Made by a program: the position numbers and the translations under genes
DNA from: VRUE01 sp040879985
Lineage (GTDB): Bacteria > Actinomycetota > Thermoleophilia > Solirubrobacterales > 70-9
Assembly: GCA_040879985.1 (NCBI GenBank)
Contig: JBBDJH010000020.1
Coordinates: 1 to 64,000, forward strand
DNA length: 64,000 nucleotides
Direction of reading: 5' to 3'
Shown: piece by piece, positions 9,123-18,219 of the stretch
Numbering within the stretch: position 1 is the stretch's first letter
Layout: the number at the start of each line of letters is the position of its first letter
The notes under the pieces: generated by a model
Databases searched by the model: none
Told to the model about the DNA's origin: nothing
The model's input: the letters and a program-made list of their open reading frames with translations, nothing else

Positions 9123-11323
9123 AGGGAGGCGAGGCGCTCGCCGAGGGAGCGCCAGGCGCGCTCGGCCTCGGCCAGGGGCACGGTGAGGCTGCGGTCGCCG
9201 GCGGCGATCTCGATCGCCTCGCCGCCGACCCTGCCGAGCGGCAGGACGGCGACGCCGTCGCCGGCGAGGCTCTCCAGCTTCTCCCGCTCGCCGCTGATCA
9301 GGAAGCCGCCGGGGCCTTCGCCGAAGAGGGCCTCCTCGGGCGAGCAGCCGCGCTCGCGCAGGTGCTGCAGGTCGACCTCGCAGCCGAGCCCGGCGCCGAT
9401 CGCCGCCTCGGCGAGGGCGCAGGCGAGGCCGCCGTCGCTGACGTCGTGGGCCGAGGCGAGCTTGCCGGCGCGGACCGCGGCGCAGACCGCGGCGCAGGCG
9501 GCGGCGACCGCGGCGACGTCGGGCTGGGGGAGGCCGGCACCGAGCTCGCCACGCAGCTTGGCCAGCTCCGAGCCGGCCAGCGTCGGTTCGAACGGGCCGA
9601 GCAGGGCGATCGCGTCGCCCGCCGTGGCGAAGGCGCTCGGCGCGGCGAGGAGCGGGTCGGGCAGCTCGCCGACCATGCCGACCACCGGGGTCGGGTAGAT
9701 CGGTCCCTCCGGCCCCTCGTTGTAGAGCGAGACGTTGCCGCCGACGACCGGCACGCCGAGCGCCTCGCAGGCGTCGGCGAGGCCCTGGACCGAGCGGTCG
9801 AGTTGCCAGGCCGTGGCCGGCTTCTCCGGGTTGCCGAAGTTGAGGCAGTTGGTCAGCCCGAGCGGCTCGGCGCCGGCGCAGGCGAGGTTCTGGGTGCACT
9901 CGAGCACCGCCTCGACCGTGCCGGCGTAGGGGTCGCAGGCGACCCGCCGGCCGTTGCCGTCGATCGAGACGGCGATCGCCGCGTCGGCCTCGGGGATCGC
10001 CAGCACCGCCGCGTCGGCGCTCTCCGGCCGTCGCGCCGTGCGCGAGCCGACGATCGAGTCGTACTGCTCGAAGGCCCAGCGCTTCGAGGCGACGCTGGGC
10101 GCGCCGAGCAGGGCGAGCAGCGTCTCGGCCGCCGTCGCGCTCGCGCCGAGCGTCGCTCGGTTGCCGTAGATCCAGCCCCCCGGCTCGGCCGGCTCGAGGT
10201 CGTACAGCGGGCAGCCGTCGACCAGCGCCTCGACCGGCATCTCGCCGACGACCTCGCCGTCGCGCAGCACCCGGACCAGGCCGCTGTCGGCGATCGCGCC
10301 GATCTCCGCCCCGCCGGTCTGCCATTTCTCGCAGACCGCCAGCACCTCGTCGACCCGGCCGGGCTCGACCACGGCGAGCATCCGCTCCTGCGACTCCGAG
10401 ACCATGATCTCGAAGGGCTCCATGTCGGCCTCGCGCAGCGGCACCCGCGCCACGTCGATATCGATCCCGACCCCGCCCGCCGCGGCCATCTCGCTGGCCG
10501 AGGAGGTCAGCCCGGCGGCGCCGAGGTCCTGCAACGAGACGAGCAGGCCCTTGCCGAGCAGCTCCAGGCAGCACTCGAGCACCCTCGACTCCTCGAACGG
10601 GTCGCCGATCTGCACCGTCGGCCGCTTCGCCTCGTCCCCGTCGCCGAGCTCGGCCGAGGCGAGCACCGAGGCGCCGCCGATCCCGTCGCGCCCGGTCGAG
10701 GCGCCGATCAGCACGACCGCGTTGCCGACCCCGGCGGCTGCGGCGCGCACCATCTCGTCCCGCTTCGCGATCCCGACGCACATCGCGTTGACCAGGCAGT
10801 TGTGCTCGTAGGGGGCCTCGAAGTAGATCTCGCCGCCGACCGTCGGCACGCCGATGCTGTTGCCGTAGTGGCCGATGCCGCGCACCGCGCCGTCGAGCAG
10901 GTGGCGCGAGCGCAGCGAGTCGAGCTCGCCGAAGCGCAGCGAGTCGAGGATCGCGATCGGCCGCGCGCCGAGCGCGAAGACGTCGCGGAGGATGCCGCCG
11001 ACCCCGGTCGCCGCCCCCTGGAACGGCTCGACCGCGCTGGGGTGGTTGTGCGACTCGACCTTAAAGGCGATCGCGTGGGCCTCGCCGATGCTGACCGCGC
11101 CGGCGTTCTCGCCCGGGCCCATCACCACCCGCTCGCCCTCGGTCGGCAGCCGCCGCAGCAGCTTGCGCGAGTGCTTGTAGGCGCAGTGCTCGGACCAGAG
11201 CAGGCTGAACATCGCCAGCTCGACCCGGTTCGGCTCGCGGCCGAGCTGCGCGACGATCAGGTCGAACTCGGCGTCGGTGAGGCCGAGCTCGCGGTGCGGG
11301 GAGGAGGCGGCCGGCGCGTTCAC
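9113..11323 (-). CDS. purL: FGAM synthase, small-type PurL subunit
   Basis: ATP-dependent amidation of FGAR to FGAM, step 4, in a complex with PurQ and PurS. At 736 aa it is the short PurL of Gram-positives and archaea. Seen motifs: SLLWSEHCAYKHS, VMGPGENAG, KVESHNHPSAVEPFQGAATGVGGILRD, SLQDLGAAGLTSSASEMA and SAHDVSDGGLACALAE. The start is GTG, overlapping the purQ stop by 4 bp. The gene directly downstream on the same strand is the sugar transporter, not purF. Confidence 0.97.
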   Translation of the reverse strand: MNAPAASSPHRELGLTDAEFDLIVAQLGREPNRVELAMFSLLWSEHCAYKHSRKLLRRLPTEGERVVMGPGENAGAVSIGEAHAIAFKVESHNHPSAVEPFQGAATGVGGILRDVFALGARPIAILDSLRFGELDSLRSRHLLDGAVRGIGHYGNSIGVPTVGGEIYFEAPYEHNCLVNAMCVGIAKRDEMVRAAAAGVGNAVVLIGASTGRDGIGGASVLASAELGDGDEAKRPTVQIGDPFEESRVLECCLELLGKGLLVSLQDLGAAGLTSSASEMAAAGGVGIDIDVARVPLREADMEPFEIMVSESQERMLAVVEPGRVDEVLAVCEKWQTGGAEIGAIADSGLVRVLRDGEVVGEMPVEALVDGCPLYDLEPAEPGGWIYGNRATLGASATAAETLLALLGAPSVASKRWAFEQYDSIVGSRTARRPESADAAVLAIPEADAAIAVSIDGNGRRVACDPYAGTVEAVLECTQNLACAGAEPLGLTNCLNFGNPEKPATAWQLDRSVQGLADACEALGVPVVGGNVSLYNEGPEGPIYPTPVVGMVGELPDPLLAAPSAFATAGDAIALLGPFEPTLAGSELAKLRGELGAGLPQPDVAAVAAACAAVCAAVRAGKLASAHDVSDGGLACALAEAAIGAGLGCEVDLQHLRERGCSPEEALFGEGPGGFLISGEREKLESLAGDGVAVLPLGRVGGEAIEIAAGDRSLTVPLAEAERAWRSLGERLASLAT

Positions 11324-11988
11324 GCGCGCGCTCCGGCGACCGCGTCGAACACCCTCAGCCCGTCGGTCGATCCCGTCATCGCGTCGACCGCGTGCTCGGG
11401 GTGGGGCATCAGGCCGAGCACGTTGCCGGCCTCGTTGCGGACGCCGGCGATGTCGCGGGCCGAGCCGTTCGGGTTCTGCCCGGGCGCGTAGCGAAACGCC
11501 ACCTGCCCGTTCGCCTCGATCGCGTCGAGCATCTCGTCCGGCGCCCAGTAGCGCCCTTCGCCGTGCTTGGCGGGGATCGAGAGTGCCTCGTCTGGTCGAT
11601 CGCAGCTTTTTCCCCCCTCTGACCCGGAAAAAGCTGCGATGAGATCGACCTGGCGGCAGACGAAGCGCAGGTTCTCGTTGACGAGCAGGGCGCCGGGGAG
11701 GAGGTCCGCTTCGCAGAGCACCTGGAAGCCGTTGCAGATGCCCAGCACCGGGCCGCCCCGGCCGGCGAACTCCGCCACGGCCTCCATCGCCGGTGAGAAG
11801 CGGGCGATCGCGCCGGCCCGCAGGTAGTCGCCGTAGGAGAAGCCGCCGGGGACGACGACCGCGTCGATCCCGCCCAGGTCGCGCTCTTCGTGCCAGATCA
11901 GCCGCGCCTCGCCGCCGGCCAGCTCGCAGGCGTGCAGGGCGTCCCGCTCGTCGCAGGAGCCGGGGAACTGAAGCACCCCCCAGACCAT
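11320..11988 (-). CDS. purQ: FGAM synthase glutaminase subunit
   Basis: Class I glutamine amidotransferase (222 aa) that supplies ammonia to PurL. Nucleophile Cys85 is in VLGICNGFQ, and His196/Glu198 of the triad are in MPHPEHA. The oxyanion-strand motif PGGFSYGDYLRAG is intact. Residues about 117-130 are encoded by a perfect 15-bp inverted repeat and replace the segment that usually carries a Thr-x-Phe-Thr-like motif, while overall length is conserved. The start ATG shares one base with the purS stop. Confidence 0.95.
   Translation of the reverse strand: MVWGVLQFPGSCDERDALHACELAGGEARLIWHEERDLGGIDAVVVPGGFSYGDYLRAGAIARFSPAMEAVAEFAGRGGPVLGICNGFQVLCEADLLPGALLVNENLRFVCRQVDLIAAFSGSEGGKSCDRPDEALSIPAKHGEGRYWAPDEMLDAIEANGQVAFRYAPGQNPNGSARDIAGVRNEAGNVLGLMPHPEHAVDAMTGSTDGLRVFDAVAGARA
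11599..11640. repeat. Palindromic element inside purQ
   Basis: A perfect 15-bp inverted repeat (11599-11613 and 11626-11640) with a 12-nt spacer lies wholly inside the purQ reading frame and keeps it open. Arms include a run of five T/A bases, unlike the GC-rich surroundings. No other copy was noticed in this window. It resembles in principle the in-frame palindromic elements described in Rickettsia, but that parallel is only an idea. Confidence 0.7.
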
Positions 11989-12227
11989 CAGGCGCCGTCG
12001 ATGCTCTCGATCTCGAAGTCCTCGATCAGCGGATTGGCGAGCAGCTTCTCGCAGAGCGCCGGGAGCTGCGCCGGGTCGTCCGCCTCCAGCTCGACCAGCC
12101 GCCCGACCCGCACGTGCCCGACGCCCTCGAAGCCGAGCGCCGGCAGCGCCCGCTCGACCGCCTTGCCCTGCGGGTCGAGGATCCCCTCCTTGGGCCGGAT
12201 CAGGACCCGGGCGCGCACGGCGCCCAC
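11988..12227 (-). CDS. purS: FGAM synthase subunit PurS
   Basis: A 79-aa PurS protein that bridges PurQ and PurL and channels ammonia. The family pattern is present: VRVLIRPKEGILDPQGKAV-like start (here ARVLIRPKEGILDPQGKAVE), then FEGVGHVRVGRLVELE and the closing LLANPLIEDFEIE. The start is GTG and overlaps the purC stop by one base; the stop is coupled to purQ. Confidence 0.95.
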   Translation of the reverse strand: MGAVRARVLIRPKEGILDPQGKAVERALPALGFEGVGHVRVGRLVELEADDPAQLPALCEKLLANPLIEDFEIESIDGA

Positions 12228-13078
12228 TAGAAGGAGCGCTCCGTGATCCGCTCGTAGGCCTCGACGTACTTGGCCCGCGTCTGCTCGATCACGTCGGCCG
12301 GCAGCTCCGGCGCCGGCGGCTTGCGGTCCCAGCCGCTCTGCGTCGCCCAGTCGCGCACGAACTGCTTGTCGAAGGACGGCGGCGTTCTACCGGGCTCGTA
12401 CCGGTCGGCCGGCCAGAAGCGCGACGAGTCCGGGGTGAGGACCTCGTCGGCGAGGACGACCTCGGCCCCGGCGTGGCGTCCGAACTCGAACTTGGTGTCG
12501 GCGAGGACGATGCCGCGCTCGGCCGCGTGCTCGGCGCCGCGCGAGTAGACCTCGATCGAGATCCGCCGCAGCTCCTCCAGCAGCGCCCGGTCGCCGACGA
12601 TCTCGGCCGCCCGCTCGAAGTCGACGTTCTCGTCGTGGTCGCCGATCTCGGCCTTGGTCGCCGGGGTGAAGATCGGCTCCGGCAGCTTGTCGGACTCCTG
12701 CAGACCGCCCGGCAGCTCGATCCCGCAGACCGCGCCGCTCTCCTTGTATTCCTTCCAGCCCGAGCCGGAGAGGTAGCCGCGCACAACGCACTCGACCGGG
12801 TACATCTCCAGCCGCCGCACCCGCATCGCCCGTTCGGCGACCTCTTCGGGCACGTCGGCGGAGAGGAAGTGGTTGGGGACGATGTCGCCGGTCAGCTCGA
12901 ACCAGAATTCGGAGATCCGGTTGAGCACCTTGCCCTTGTCGGTGACCGGCGTCGGCATCACCACGTCGTAGATCGAGATCCGGTCCGAGGCGACCATCAA
13001 GAGGTCGTCCTCCCACTCGTAGATCTCGCGCACCTTGCCCGAGGAGTGAAGCTTCAGATCTGAGACGGCTGGGGACAT
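12227..13078 (-). CDS. purC: SAICAR synthase
   Basis: Phosphoribosylaminoimidazole-succinocarboxamide synthase: condenses CAIR with aspartate using ATP. Visible motifs are SSGKVREIYE, VASDRISIYDVVMP, the YPVECVVRGYLSGSGWKEY block and DTKFEFGRH. At 283 aa it is the eukaryote/actinobacteria-like longer type. The ATG at 13078 is chosen since the residues before it are low-complexity and unlike PurC. It heads the purC-S-Q-L run and is divergent from the P450 gene with 86 bp between them, where its promoter should lie. Confidence 0.95.
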   Translation of the reverse strand: MSPAVSDLKLHSSGKVREIYEWEDDLLMVASDRISIYDVVMPTPVTDKGKVLNRISEFWFELTGDIVPNHFLSADVPEEVAERAMRVRRLEMYPVECVVRGYLSGSGWKEYKESGAVCGIELPGGLQESDKLPEPIFTPATKAEIGDHDENVDFERAAEIVGDRALLEELRRISIEVYSRGAEHAAERGIVLADTKFEFGRHAGAEVVLADEVLTPDSSRFWPADRYEPGRTPPSFDKQFVRDWATQSGWDRKPPAPELPADVIEQTRAKYVEAYERITERSF

Positions 13079-13164
13079 GGAGGCCGATGCTAGCTGGCTC
13101 GGAGGCGGGGTGGGGAGGGACACCCCGACCCCTCCTACTCCGACGTCTGCGATCCTGTTCTCAG

Positions 13165-14493
13165 ATGCTTCCGCCGGAACCTGAGAGTTCGCCGCTGGTG
13201 CAGACGCTTAGGTGGAGCTTCAGGCCTTTGCCCTTTATGCAGGAGTGTCGGGAGAAGTACGGCGATAGCTTCAGTGTCAAGTTCCTCAGCTTCGAGCGGC
13301 CGATGGTGATGATCTCCGACCCGGCGGCGATCAAGGCGCTTTACACGGAGCGGTCGCATGGGTTGCCGCCGGGGCGGGAAGTGGTTCTCACTCCCATTGT
13401 GGGTCCCCACTCGGTCCTGGTCACCGAGGGCGCCGACCACCTCGCCCATCGCAAGCTGATGCTGCCCGCCTTCCACGGCGAGCGGATGCGCTCCTACGCG
13501 CCGATCGTCAGCGAGATCGTCGACGCCGAGATCGACTCCTGGCCGCTCGGCGAGGAGTTCGCGATCCACCCGCGGATGCAGGCGATGACCCTGGAGGCGA
13601 TCCTGCGCGTCGTCTTCGGCGTCGCCGAGGGCCCCCGGCTGGAGCGGCTGCGCGTCCTCCTGACCAAGGTGCTCGAGGAAACCGCCTCGCCCTTCACCCA
13701 GCTGATCGGCCTCGCCGGGCGCCGCTTCGGCGGCCGTGGGCCGTGGGCCAAATTCGAGGCCCAGCTCAAGGCGGTCGACGAGCTGCTCTATGCGGAGATC
13801 GCCGAACGCCGCGCCGAGGGCGACTTCGAGGACCGCGACGACATCCTCTCGATCCTGATGCAGGCCCGTTTCGAGGACGGCGCGGAGATGGGCGACGAGG
13901 ACCTGCGCGACCAGCTGATGACGCTGCTGCTCGCCGGCCACGAGACGACCGCCACGGCGCTCGCCTGGACCTTCGACCTGCTGCTGCGCCACCCGCGCGA
14001 GCTGGCCCGCCTGCGCGATTCGCTCGAGGCCGGCGAGGAGGACTACCTGCGGGCGACGATCTCCGAGTCGCTGCGCCTGCGGCCGGTCGTGCCGCTGGCC
14101 GGTCGCCGCCTCGCCGTGGATCTCGAGGCCGACGGCCTCACCCTGCCCGCCGGCACCGACGTCACGCCGGCGATCTGGCTCGCCCACACCCGCGCCGACG
14201 CCTATCCCGAGCCGTTCGCCTTCCGCCCCGAGCGCTTCCTCGACGAGCAGCCCGACAGCTACGCCTGGATTCCCTTCGGCGGCGGCATCCGCCGCTGCCT
14301 CGGCGCCGCCTTCGCCGAGTTCGAGATGCGGATCGTCCTGCGCGAGGTGCTGACCCGCTGCGAGCTGCACAAGGCCAGCCCGCGGCCGGAGAAGATCGGC
14401 CGCCGCAACATCACCCTCTCACCGAAGCACGGCACGCCGGTGATCCTCACCGCGCGCCACCCCGCCCGCGAGGGCGAGTTGCTCGCCGCCTAG
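13165..14493 (+). CDS. Cytochrome P450
   Basis: A 442-aa soluble-type P450 monooxygenase. The heme-binding loop FGGGIRRCLGAAFA puts the ligand at Cys378; the I-helix oxygen-binding motif AGHETT is at 257-262 and the ExxR motif at 301-304 (ESLR). The ATG at 13165 gives a normal bacterial length; longer upstream starts add a non-conserved stretch. It sits alone on the plus strand between purC and purB with no ferredoxin or reductase next to it, so electron partners must come from elsewhere. Its 3' end overlaps the convergent GST-like gene by 4 bp. Substrate unknown. Confidence 0.92.
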   Translation: MLPPEPESSPLVQTLRWSFRPLPFMQECREKYGDSFSVKFLSFERPMVMISDPAAIKALYTERSHGLPPGREVVLTPIVGPHSVLVTEGADHLAHRKLMLPAFHGERMRSYAPIVSEIVDAEIDSWPLGEEFAIHPRMQAMTLEAILRVVFGVAEGPRLERLRVLLTKVLEETASPFTQLIGLAGRRFGGRGPWAKFEAQLKAVDELLYAEIAERRAEGDFEDRDDILSILMQARFEDGAEMGDEDLRDQLMTLLLAGHETTATALAWTFDLLLRHPRELARLRDSLEAGEEDYLRATISESLRLRPVVPLAGRRLAVDLEADGLTLPAGTDVTPAIWLAHTRADAYPEPFAFRPERFLDEQPDSYAWIPFGGGIRRCLGAAFAEFEMRIVLREVLTRCELHKASPRPEKIGRRNITLSPKHGTPVILTARHPAREGELLAA

Positions 14494-14777
14494 CGCGACG
14501 CCGGGTGCTCGCGCGCCCAGGCGGCGATCGCGCCCGACCCGGAGACGACCTCGCCGTCGTCGAGGACGAGGATCGGCACCTCGTTGGTGCCGCTCAGCTT
14601 CTTCACCTCGGCCCGGTCGCCGGCGCGGCTGCCCCAGGTCCAGAACGCCATCCGGTAGCCGCCGACCGTGCGCAGCTCGTAGCTGTACCCGGCTGCGTCG
14701 AGGGCCTTGGCCGCTTTGGCGCAGGGATGCGCAAACGCCGGCCCGGTCTTCTTCTGTCCGCAGGTGTAGAGGATCAC
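14490..14777 (-). CDS. Small GST-N / glutaredoxin-like thioredoxin-fold protein
   Basis: A 95-aa protein resembling the N-terminal thioredoxin-fold domain of glutathione S-transferases. It starts with a strand and Cys6 (ILYTCGQKK), has a second Cys at 19 (HPCAKAAKAL), then NEVPILVLDDGEVVSGSGAI, which matches the cis-Pro and substrate-binding segment of GST-N folds. There is no C-terminal helical GST domain, so it is a single-domain protein. The start is GTG. It lies 24 bp after purB on the same strand. Function beyond the fold is uncertain. Confidence 0.7.
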   Translation of the reverse strand: MILYTCGQKKTGPAFAHPCAKAAKALDAAGYSYELRTVGGYRMAFWTWGSRAGDRAEVKKLSGTNEVPILVLDDGEVVSGSGAIAAWAREHPASR

Positions 14778-14801
14778 GGCCGCGAACCGTACAGCGGAAG
14801 C

Positions 14802-16082
14802 TCAGCGCAGCGCTTCGAGGCGCTCGAAGATCGTCGGGATGTGGCCCAGGTAGGCGTCGTAGTCGAAGACGGCGTCGAGGTCGAGGTCCGGGGCCGCCCC
14901 GGCGAGCAGCTCGCGGAAGTGAGTGCCCGTGTCCCAGGCGCGCTGGGCGTTCTCCTGGACGACGCGGTAGGCGTCGTCGCGGGTCAGGCCGGACTCGACC
15001 AGGGCGGTCAGGGCGCGCTGGCTGAACAGGGCGCCGTGGGTCAGCTCGAGGTTCTCGCGCATGCGATCGGCGCGGATCGTCATTTCGGCCGCGACGCCGG
15101 TGGCGAGGCCGAGCATGTAGTCGAGCCCGATCGTCGCGTCGGGCAGGATCACCCGCTCGGCGCCGGAGTGGGAGATGTCGCGCTCGTGCCAGAGGGCGAC
15201 GTTCTCCAGCCCGGTCTGGGCGTAGCCGCGCAGCACCCGGGCGAGGCCGGTGATCCGCTCGGTGCGGATCGGGTTGCGCTTGTGCGGCATCGCCGAGGAG
15301 CCCTTCTGGCCGGCGCCGAACGGCTCCTCGACCTCGCGCACCTCGGTCCGTTGCAGGTTGCGCACCTCGGTCGCGAAGCGCTCCAGCCCGGCGCCGGCGA
15401 TCGCGATCCGCGAGGTCAGCACCGCGTGGCGGTCGCGCGGCACGACCTGGGTGGCGACGTCCTCGCGCTGCAGTCCGAGCCGCTCCATCACCCGCGCCTC
15501 GACCGCCGGCGGCACCGAGGCGTAGGTGCCGACCGCGCCGGAGAGCTTGCCGAAGCGCAGCTGCTCGAAGGCGTCGGTGAGGCGGAAGAGGTTGCGGTCG
15601 GCCTCGAAGGCGAACCCGGCCAGCCGCAGCCCGAAGGTCGTCGGCTCGGCGTGGACGCCGTGGGTGCGGCCGACGCAGAGCGTGTCGCGCTGCTCCAGCG
15701 CCCGCTCGATCAGCGCGTCGCGGTAGGCGCGCGCCGCGGCGAGCAGGATCTCGCCCGCCTGGCGCAGCTGCAGCGCCAGCGCCGTGTCGAGCACGTCGGA
15801 GGAGGTCAGGCCGTAGTGGATCCAGCGCCCGTGCTCGCCGACCGATTGGGCGACGACGTCGACGAAGGCGGCGACGTCGTGGTCGGTCACTCTCTCGCGC
15901 TCGGCCACCGCCGCGACCGTGAAGGCGGCCTTGGCGCGCGCCGCCTCCGCCGCCTCGGCCGGGACGACGCCCTGCTCGGCCCAGGCCTCCGTGGCCGCCA
16001 GCTCGACCTCCAGCCAGCACTCCAGCTTGCGCTGCTGCGACCAGACCTCGCCGATCTCCTTGCGGGTGTAGCGGGGGATCAC
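14802..16082 (-). CDS. purB: Adenylosuccinate lyase
   Basis: Cleaves SAICAR to AICAR plus fumarate, and adenylosuccinate to AMP. At 426 aa it has the fumarase-superfamily signature SSAMPHKRNP, an upstream GRTHGVHAEPTTFG segment with a catalytic His and the HYGLTSSDVLDTA block. The start is GTG with a 4-bp overlap with the purE stop. It serves both the IMP branch and the AMP branch. Confidence 0.97.
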   Translation of the reverse strand: MIPRYTRKEIGEVWSQQRKLECWLEVELAATEAWAEQGVVPAEAAEAARAKAAFTVAAVAERERVTDHDVAAFVDVVAQSVGEHGRWIHYGLTSSDVLDTALALQLRQAGEILLAAARAYRDALIERALEQRDTLCVGRTHGVHAEPTTFGLRLAGFAFEADRNLFRLTDAFEQLRFGKLSGAVGTYASVPPAVEARVMERLGLQREDVATQVVPRDRHAVLTSRIAIAGAGLERFATEVRNLQRTEVREVEEPFGAGQKGSSAMPHKRNPIRTERITGLARVLRGYAQTGLENVALWHERDISHSGAERVILPDATIGLDYMLGLATGVAAEMTIRADRMRENLELTHGALFSQRALTALVESGLTRDDAYRVVQENAQRAWDTGTHFRELLAGAAPDLDLDAVFDYDAYLGHIPTIFERLEALR

Positions 16083-16561
16083 GCGTTGATGATTCTCACC
16101 GCGAGCAACCCCGCGTTCTTCGCACCGTCGACCGCGACGCAGGCGACCGGCACCCCGGGCGGCATCTGCACCGCCGAGAGCAGCGCGTCGAGCCCGCCGA
16201 GGCTCTTGCCGAGGATCGGCACGCCGATCACCGGCAGGTCGGTGTGGGCGGCGGCGACGCCGGGCAGCGCCGCCGACATCCCCGCCCCGGCGATGATCGC
16301 CCGCAGGCCGCGCATCCGGGCGCTGTGGCAGTACTCGCGGACCAGCTCGGGATCGCGGTGGGCGCTCATCACCCGCACCTCGTAGCGGATGCCGGCCTCC
16401 TGCAGGGCCGTCCCGGCGGGCTGCATCTTGGCCTTGTCGTTCTTCGAGCCCATGATGATTCCGACATGGGGCGCGTCGACCTCGATCTCCTCGAAGGCTT
16501 TCTCGACCGCCGGCATCGTGGTCGCTCCGGTCGGTTGCGGCTCCTCTGAGATCTCGCTCAT
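16079..16561 (-). CDS. purE: N5-carboxyaminoimidazole ribonucleotide mutase
   Basis: Rearranges N5-CAIR to CAIR. Conserved blocks are GIIMGSKNDKAKM (phosphate loop), VRVMSAHRDPE, and IIAGAGMSAALPGVAAAHTDLPVIGVP. The 160-aa form from ATG 16561 has a good ribosome site (GAGAGGAAGAG) and an unconserved N-terminal extension of about 32 residues. No purK is in the window, so the N5-CAIR synthase must be elsewhere or this enzyme may use AIR and CO2 directly. It overlaps purB by 4 bp. Confidence 0.94.
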   Translation of the reverse strand: MSEISEEPQPTGATTMPAVEKAFEEIEVDAPHVGIIMGSKNDKAKMQPAGTALQEAGIRYEVRVMSAHRDPELVREYCHSARMRGLRAIIAGAGMSAALPGVAAAHTDLPVIGVPILGKSLGGLDALLSAVQMPPGVPVACVAVDGAKNAGLLAVRIINA

Positions 16562-16592
16562 CTCTTCCTCTCTCGGTTCTGGGCTGGTCACG

Positions 16593-17867
16593 TCAACTGG
16601 GTACCCGCTCGACCGCGCGGGCGGCGATGTCGGTGCGGATCTGCATTCCCTCGAAGGAGATCCGACCGGCGGCATCGTATGCCCGATCGCGTGCCGCCGC
16701 CGCGCTCGCGCCGGTCGCGGTGACGTTGAGCACGCGACCGCCGGCGGTGACGATCTCGCCGCCGCGCTCGGCCGTGCCGGCGTGGGTCAGCTCGGCCAGC
16801 TCCGCCGCGGCGGCGAGACCGTGGATCGTGTCGCCCTGCGAGGCGGACTCGGGGTAGCCGGCCGAGGCCAGGACCAGGGTCACCGCCCAGTCCTCGCCGA
16901 ACTCCGCCTCGATCCCCGCGAGGCCGCCCGGCTCGCGCGCCGCCAGGCAGAGCTCGACCAGGTCGGAGCGCAGCCGCGGCAGCACCGCCTGCGTCTCGGG
17001 GTCGCCGAAGCGGGTGTTGAACTCGAGCACCCTGGCGCCCTCCGGGCCGACCATCAGGCCGGCGTAGAGGACGCCGTGGAAGGGCGTGCCGCGGGCCGCC
17101 ATCGCCGCGACCACCGGGCGGTGGACGGCCGCGACGATCTCCTCGACCTCGGCCGGGCCGAAGCCCGGCACCGGCGAGTAGCTGCCCATCCCGCCCGTGT
17201 TCGGCCCCTCGTCGTTGTCGAAGATCCGCTTGTAGTCCTGGGCCGGCGCCAGCGGCACGACGTTCTCGCCGTCGCATAGCGCCAGCAGCGAGAGCTCTTC
17301 GCCGGCGAGGAACTCCTCGAGCACGACGGGCGTCTCACCGAAGCGCCGCTCGCCGAAGAAGACCTCTACCGCCGCGCGCGCCTCGGCCTCGTCGGCGCAG
17401 ACGATCACGCCCTTGCCAGCGGCCAGGCCGTCGGCCTTGAGCACCGCCGGATAGGAGGCGGAGGCGAGCTGCGCGAGCGCCTCCTCGCGGCTGCGCAGGA
17501 GGACGTGGGCGGCGGTCGGCACGCCCGCCTCGCGCATCATCTCCTTGGCGAACGCCTTCGAGCCCTCCAGCTCGGCCGCCGCGGCGCTCGGCCCGAAGGC
17601 GGCGATCCCGGCCTGCTCCAGCGCATCGACGACCCCAGCGACCAACGCCGCCTCGGGCCCGACGACGACGAGGTCGACGCCGCGCTCGCGCGCCGCGGCG
17701 ACGATTCCCGCGACATCCCCGGCGTCGACCCCCGGCAGGCACTCCGCGTCGGCAGCTATGCCGGCGTTGCCGGGCGCGCAGAGCAGCTCCGGCGCCCGCG
17801 GCGAGCGCGCCAGCGCCCGCACGATCGCGTGCTCGCGCCCACCGCCGCCTACGACCAGGACCCTCAA
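16593..17867 (-). CDS. purD: Phosphoribosylamine-glycine ligase
   Basis: GAR synthetase (424 aa), step 2 of the pathway. The N-terminal Rossmann-like start MRVLVVGGGGREHA is typical, followed by ATP-grasp motifs YPAVLKADGLAAGKGV, EEFLAGEELSLLALCDG, DYKRIFDNDEGPNTGGMGSYSP and EFNTRFGDPE. The start is TTG with GAGGGG a few bases upstream. It is the first pur gene of this minus-strand run, 31 bp before purE. Confidence 0.97.
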   Translation of the reverse strand: MRVLVVGGGGREHAIVRALARSPRAPELLCAPGNAGIAADAECLPGVDAGDVAGIVAAARERGVDLVVVGPEAALVAGVVDALEQAGIAAFGPSAAAAELEGSKAFAKEMMREAGVPTAAHVLLRSREEALAQLASASYPAVLKADGLAAGKGVIVCADEAEARAAVEVFFGERRFGETPVVLEEFLAGEELSLLALCDGENVVPLAPAQDYKRIFDNDEGPNTGGMGSYSPVPGFGPAEVEEIVAAVHRPVVAAMAARGTPFHGVLYAGLMVGPEGARVLEFNTRFGDPETQAVLPRLRSDLVELCLAAREPGGLAGIEAEFGEDWAVTLVLASAGYPESASQGDTIHGLAAAAELAELTHAGTAERGGEIVTAGGRVLNVTATGASAAAARDRAYDAAGRISFEGMQIRTDIAARAVERVPS

Positions 17868-17883
17868 CCGTCGCCCCTCAGCG

Positions 17884-18165
17884 CTAGAGCGAGTCGGAGA
17901 GCACGTCGGCCGGCATCGCGGCCAGCGTCTGGCTGGTCATCGTGCCGCGCGAGCCCAGCTCGACCGAGACCTTGGCCATCGTCGCGTCGTCGGGCGCCTC
18001 GACGATCGTGACGAAGTCGTACTGCCCCAGCGTCGCGTACTGGGCCTGCACTTTCGCCCCGATCTGTTCGACCTCCTTGTTCACCTCGGAGACCCGCCCG
18101 GGGTTGTTCTTCAGCGTTCGCACGCCCTCCGGCGTCAGGTTGGTCAGCATTACGTAAGTCGGCAT
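17884..18165 (-). CDS. GYD domain protein
   Basis: A 93-aa protein of the GYD family, a small dimeric alpha-beta barrel fold of unknown function. The family pattern is clear: MPTYVMLTNLTPEGVRTLK, then a YATLGQYDFVTIVEAPDD strand and a C-terminal Ser/Gly-rich segment. The ATG at 18165 is preferred over the ATG two codons upstream because AAGGAG is 6 nt before it; for the first ATG the spacing would be zero. It lies 17 bp upstream of purD on the same strand and may be co-transcribed. No function is assigned. Confidence 0.8.
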   Translation of the reverse strand: MPTYVMLTNLTPEGVRTLKNNPGRVSEVNKEVEQIGAKVQAQYATLGQYDFVTIVEAPDDATMAKVSVELGSRGTMTSQTLAAMPADVLSDSL

Positions 18166-18219
18166 CGCCATCTCCTTCGTCGCACTATCTGACGGGAATC
18201 GAGCCTACGCTACGCGAGG

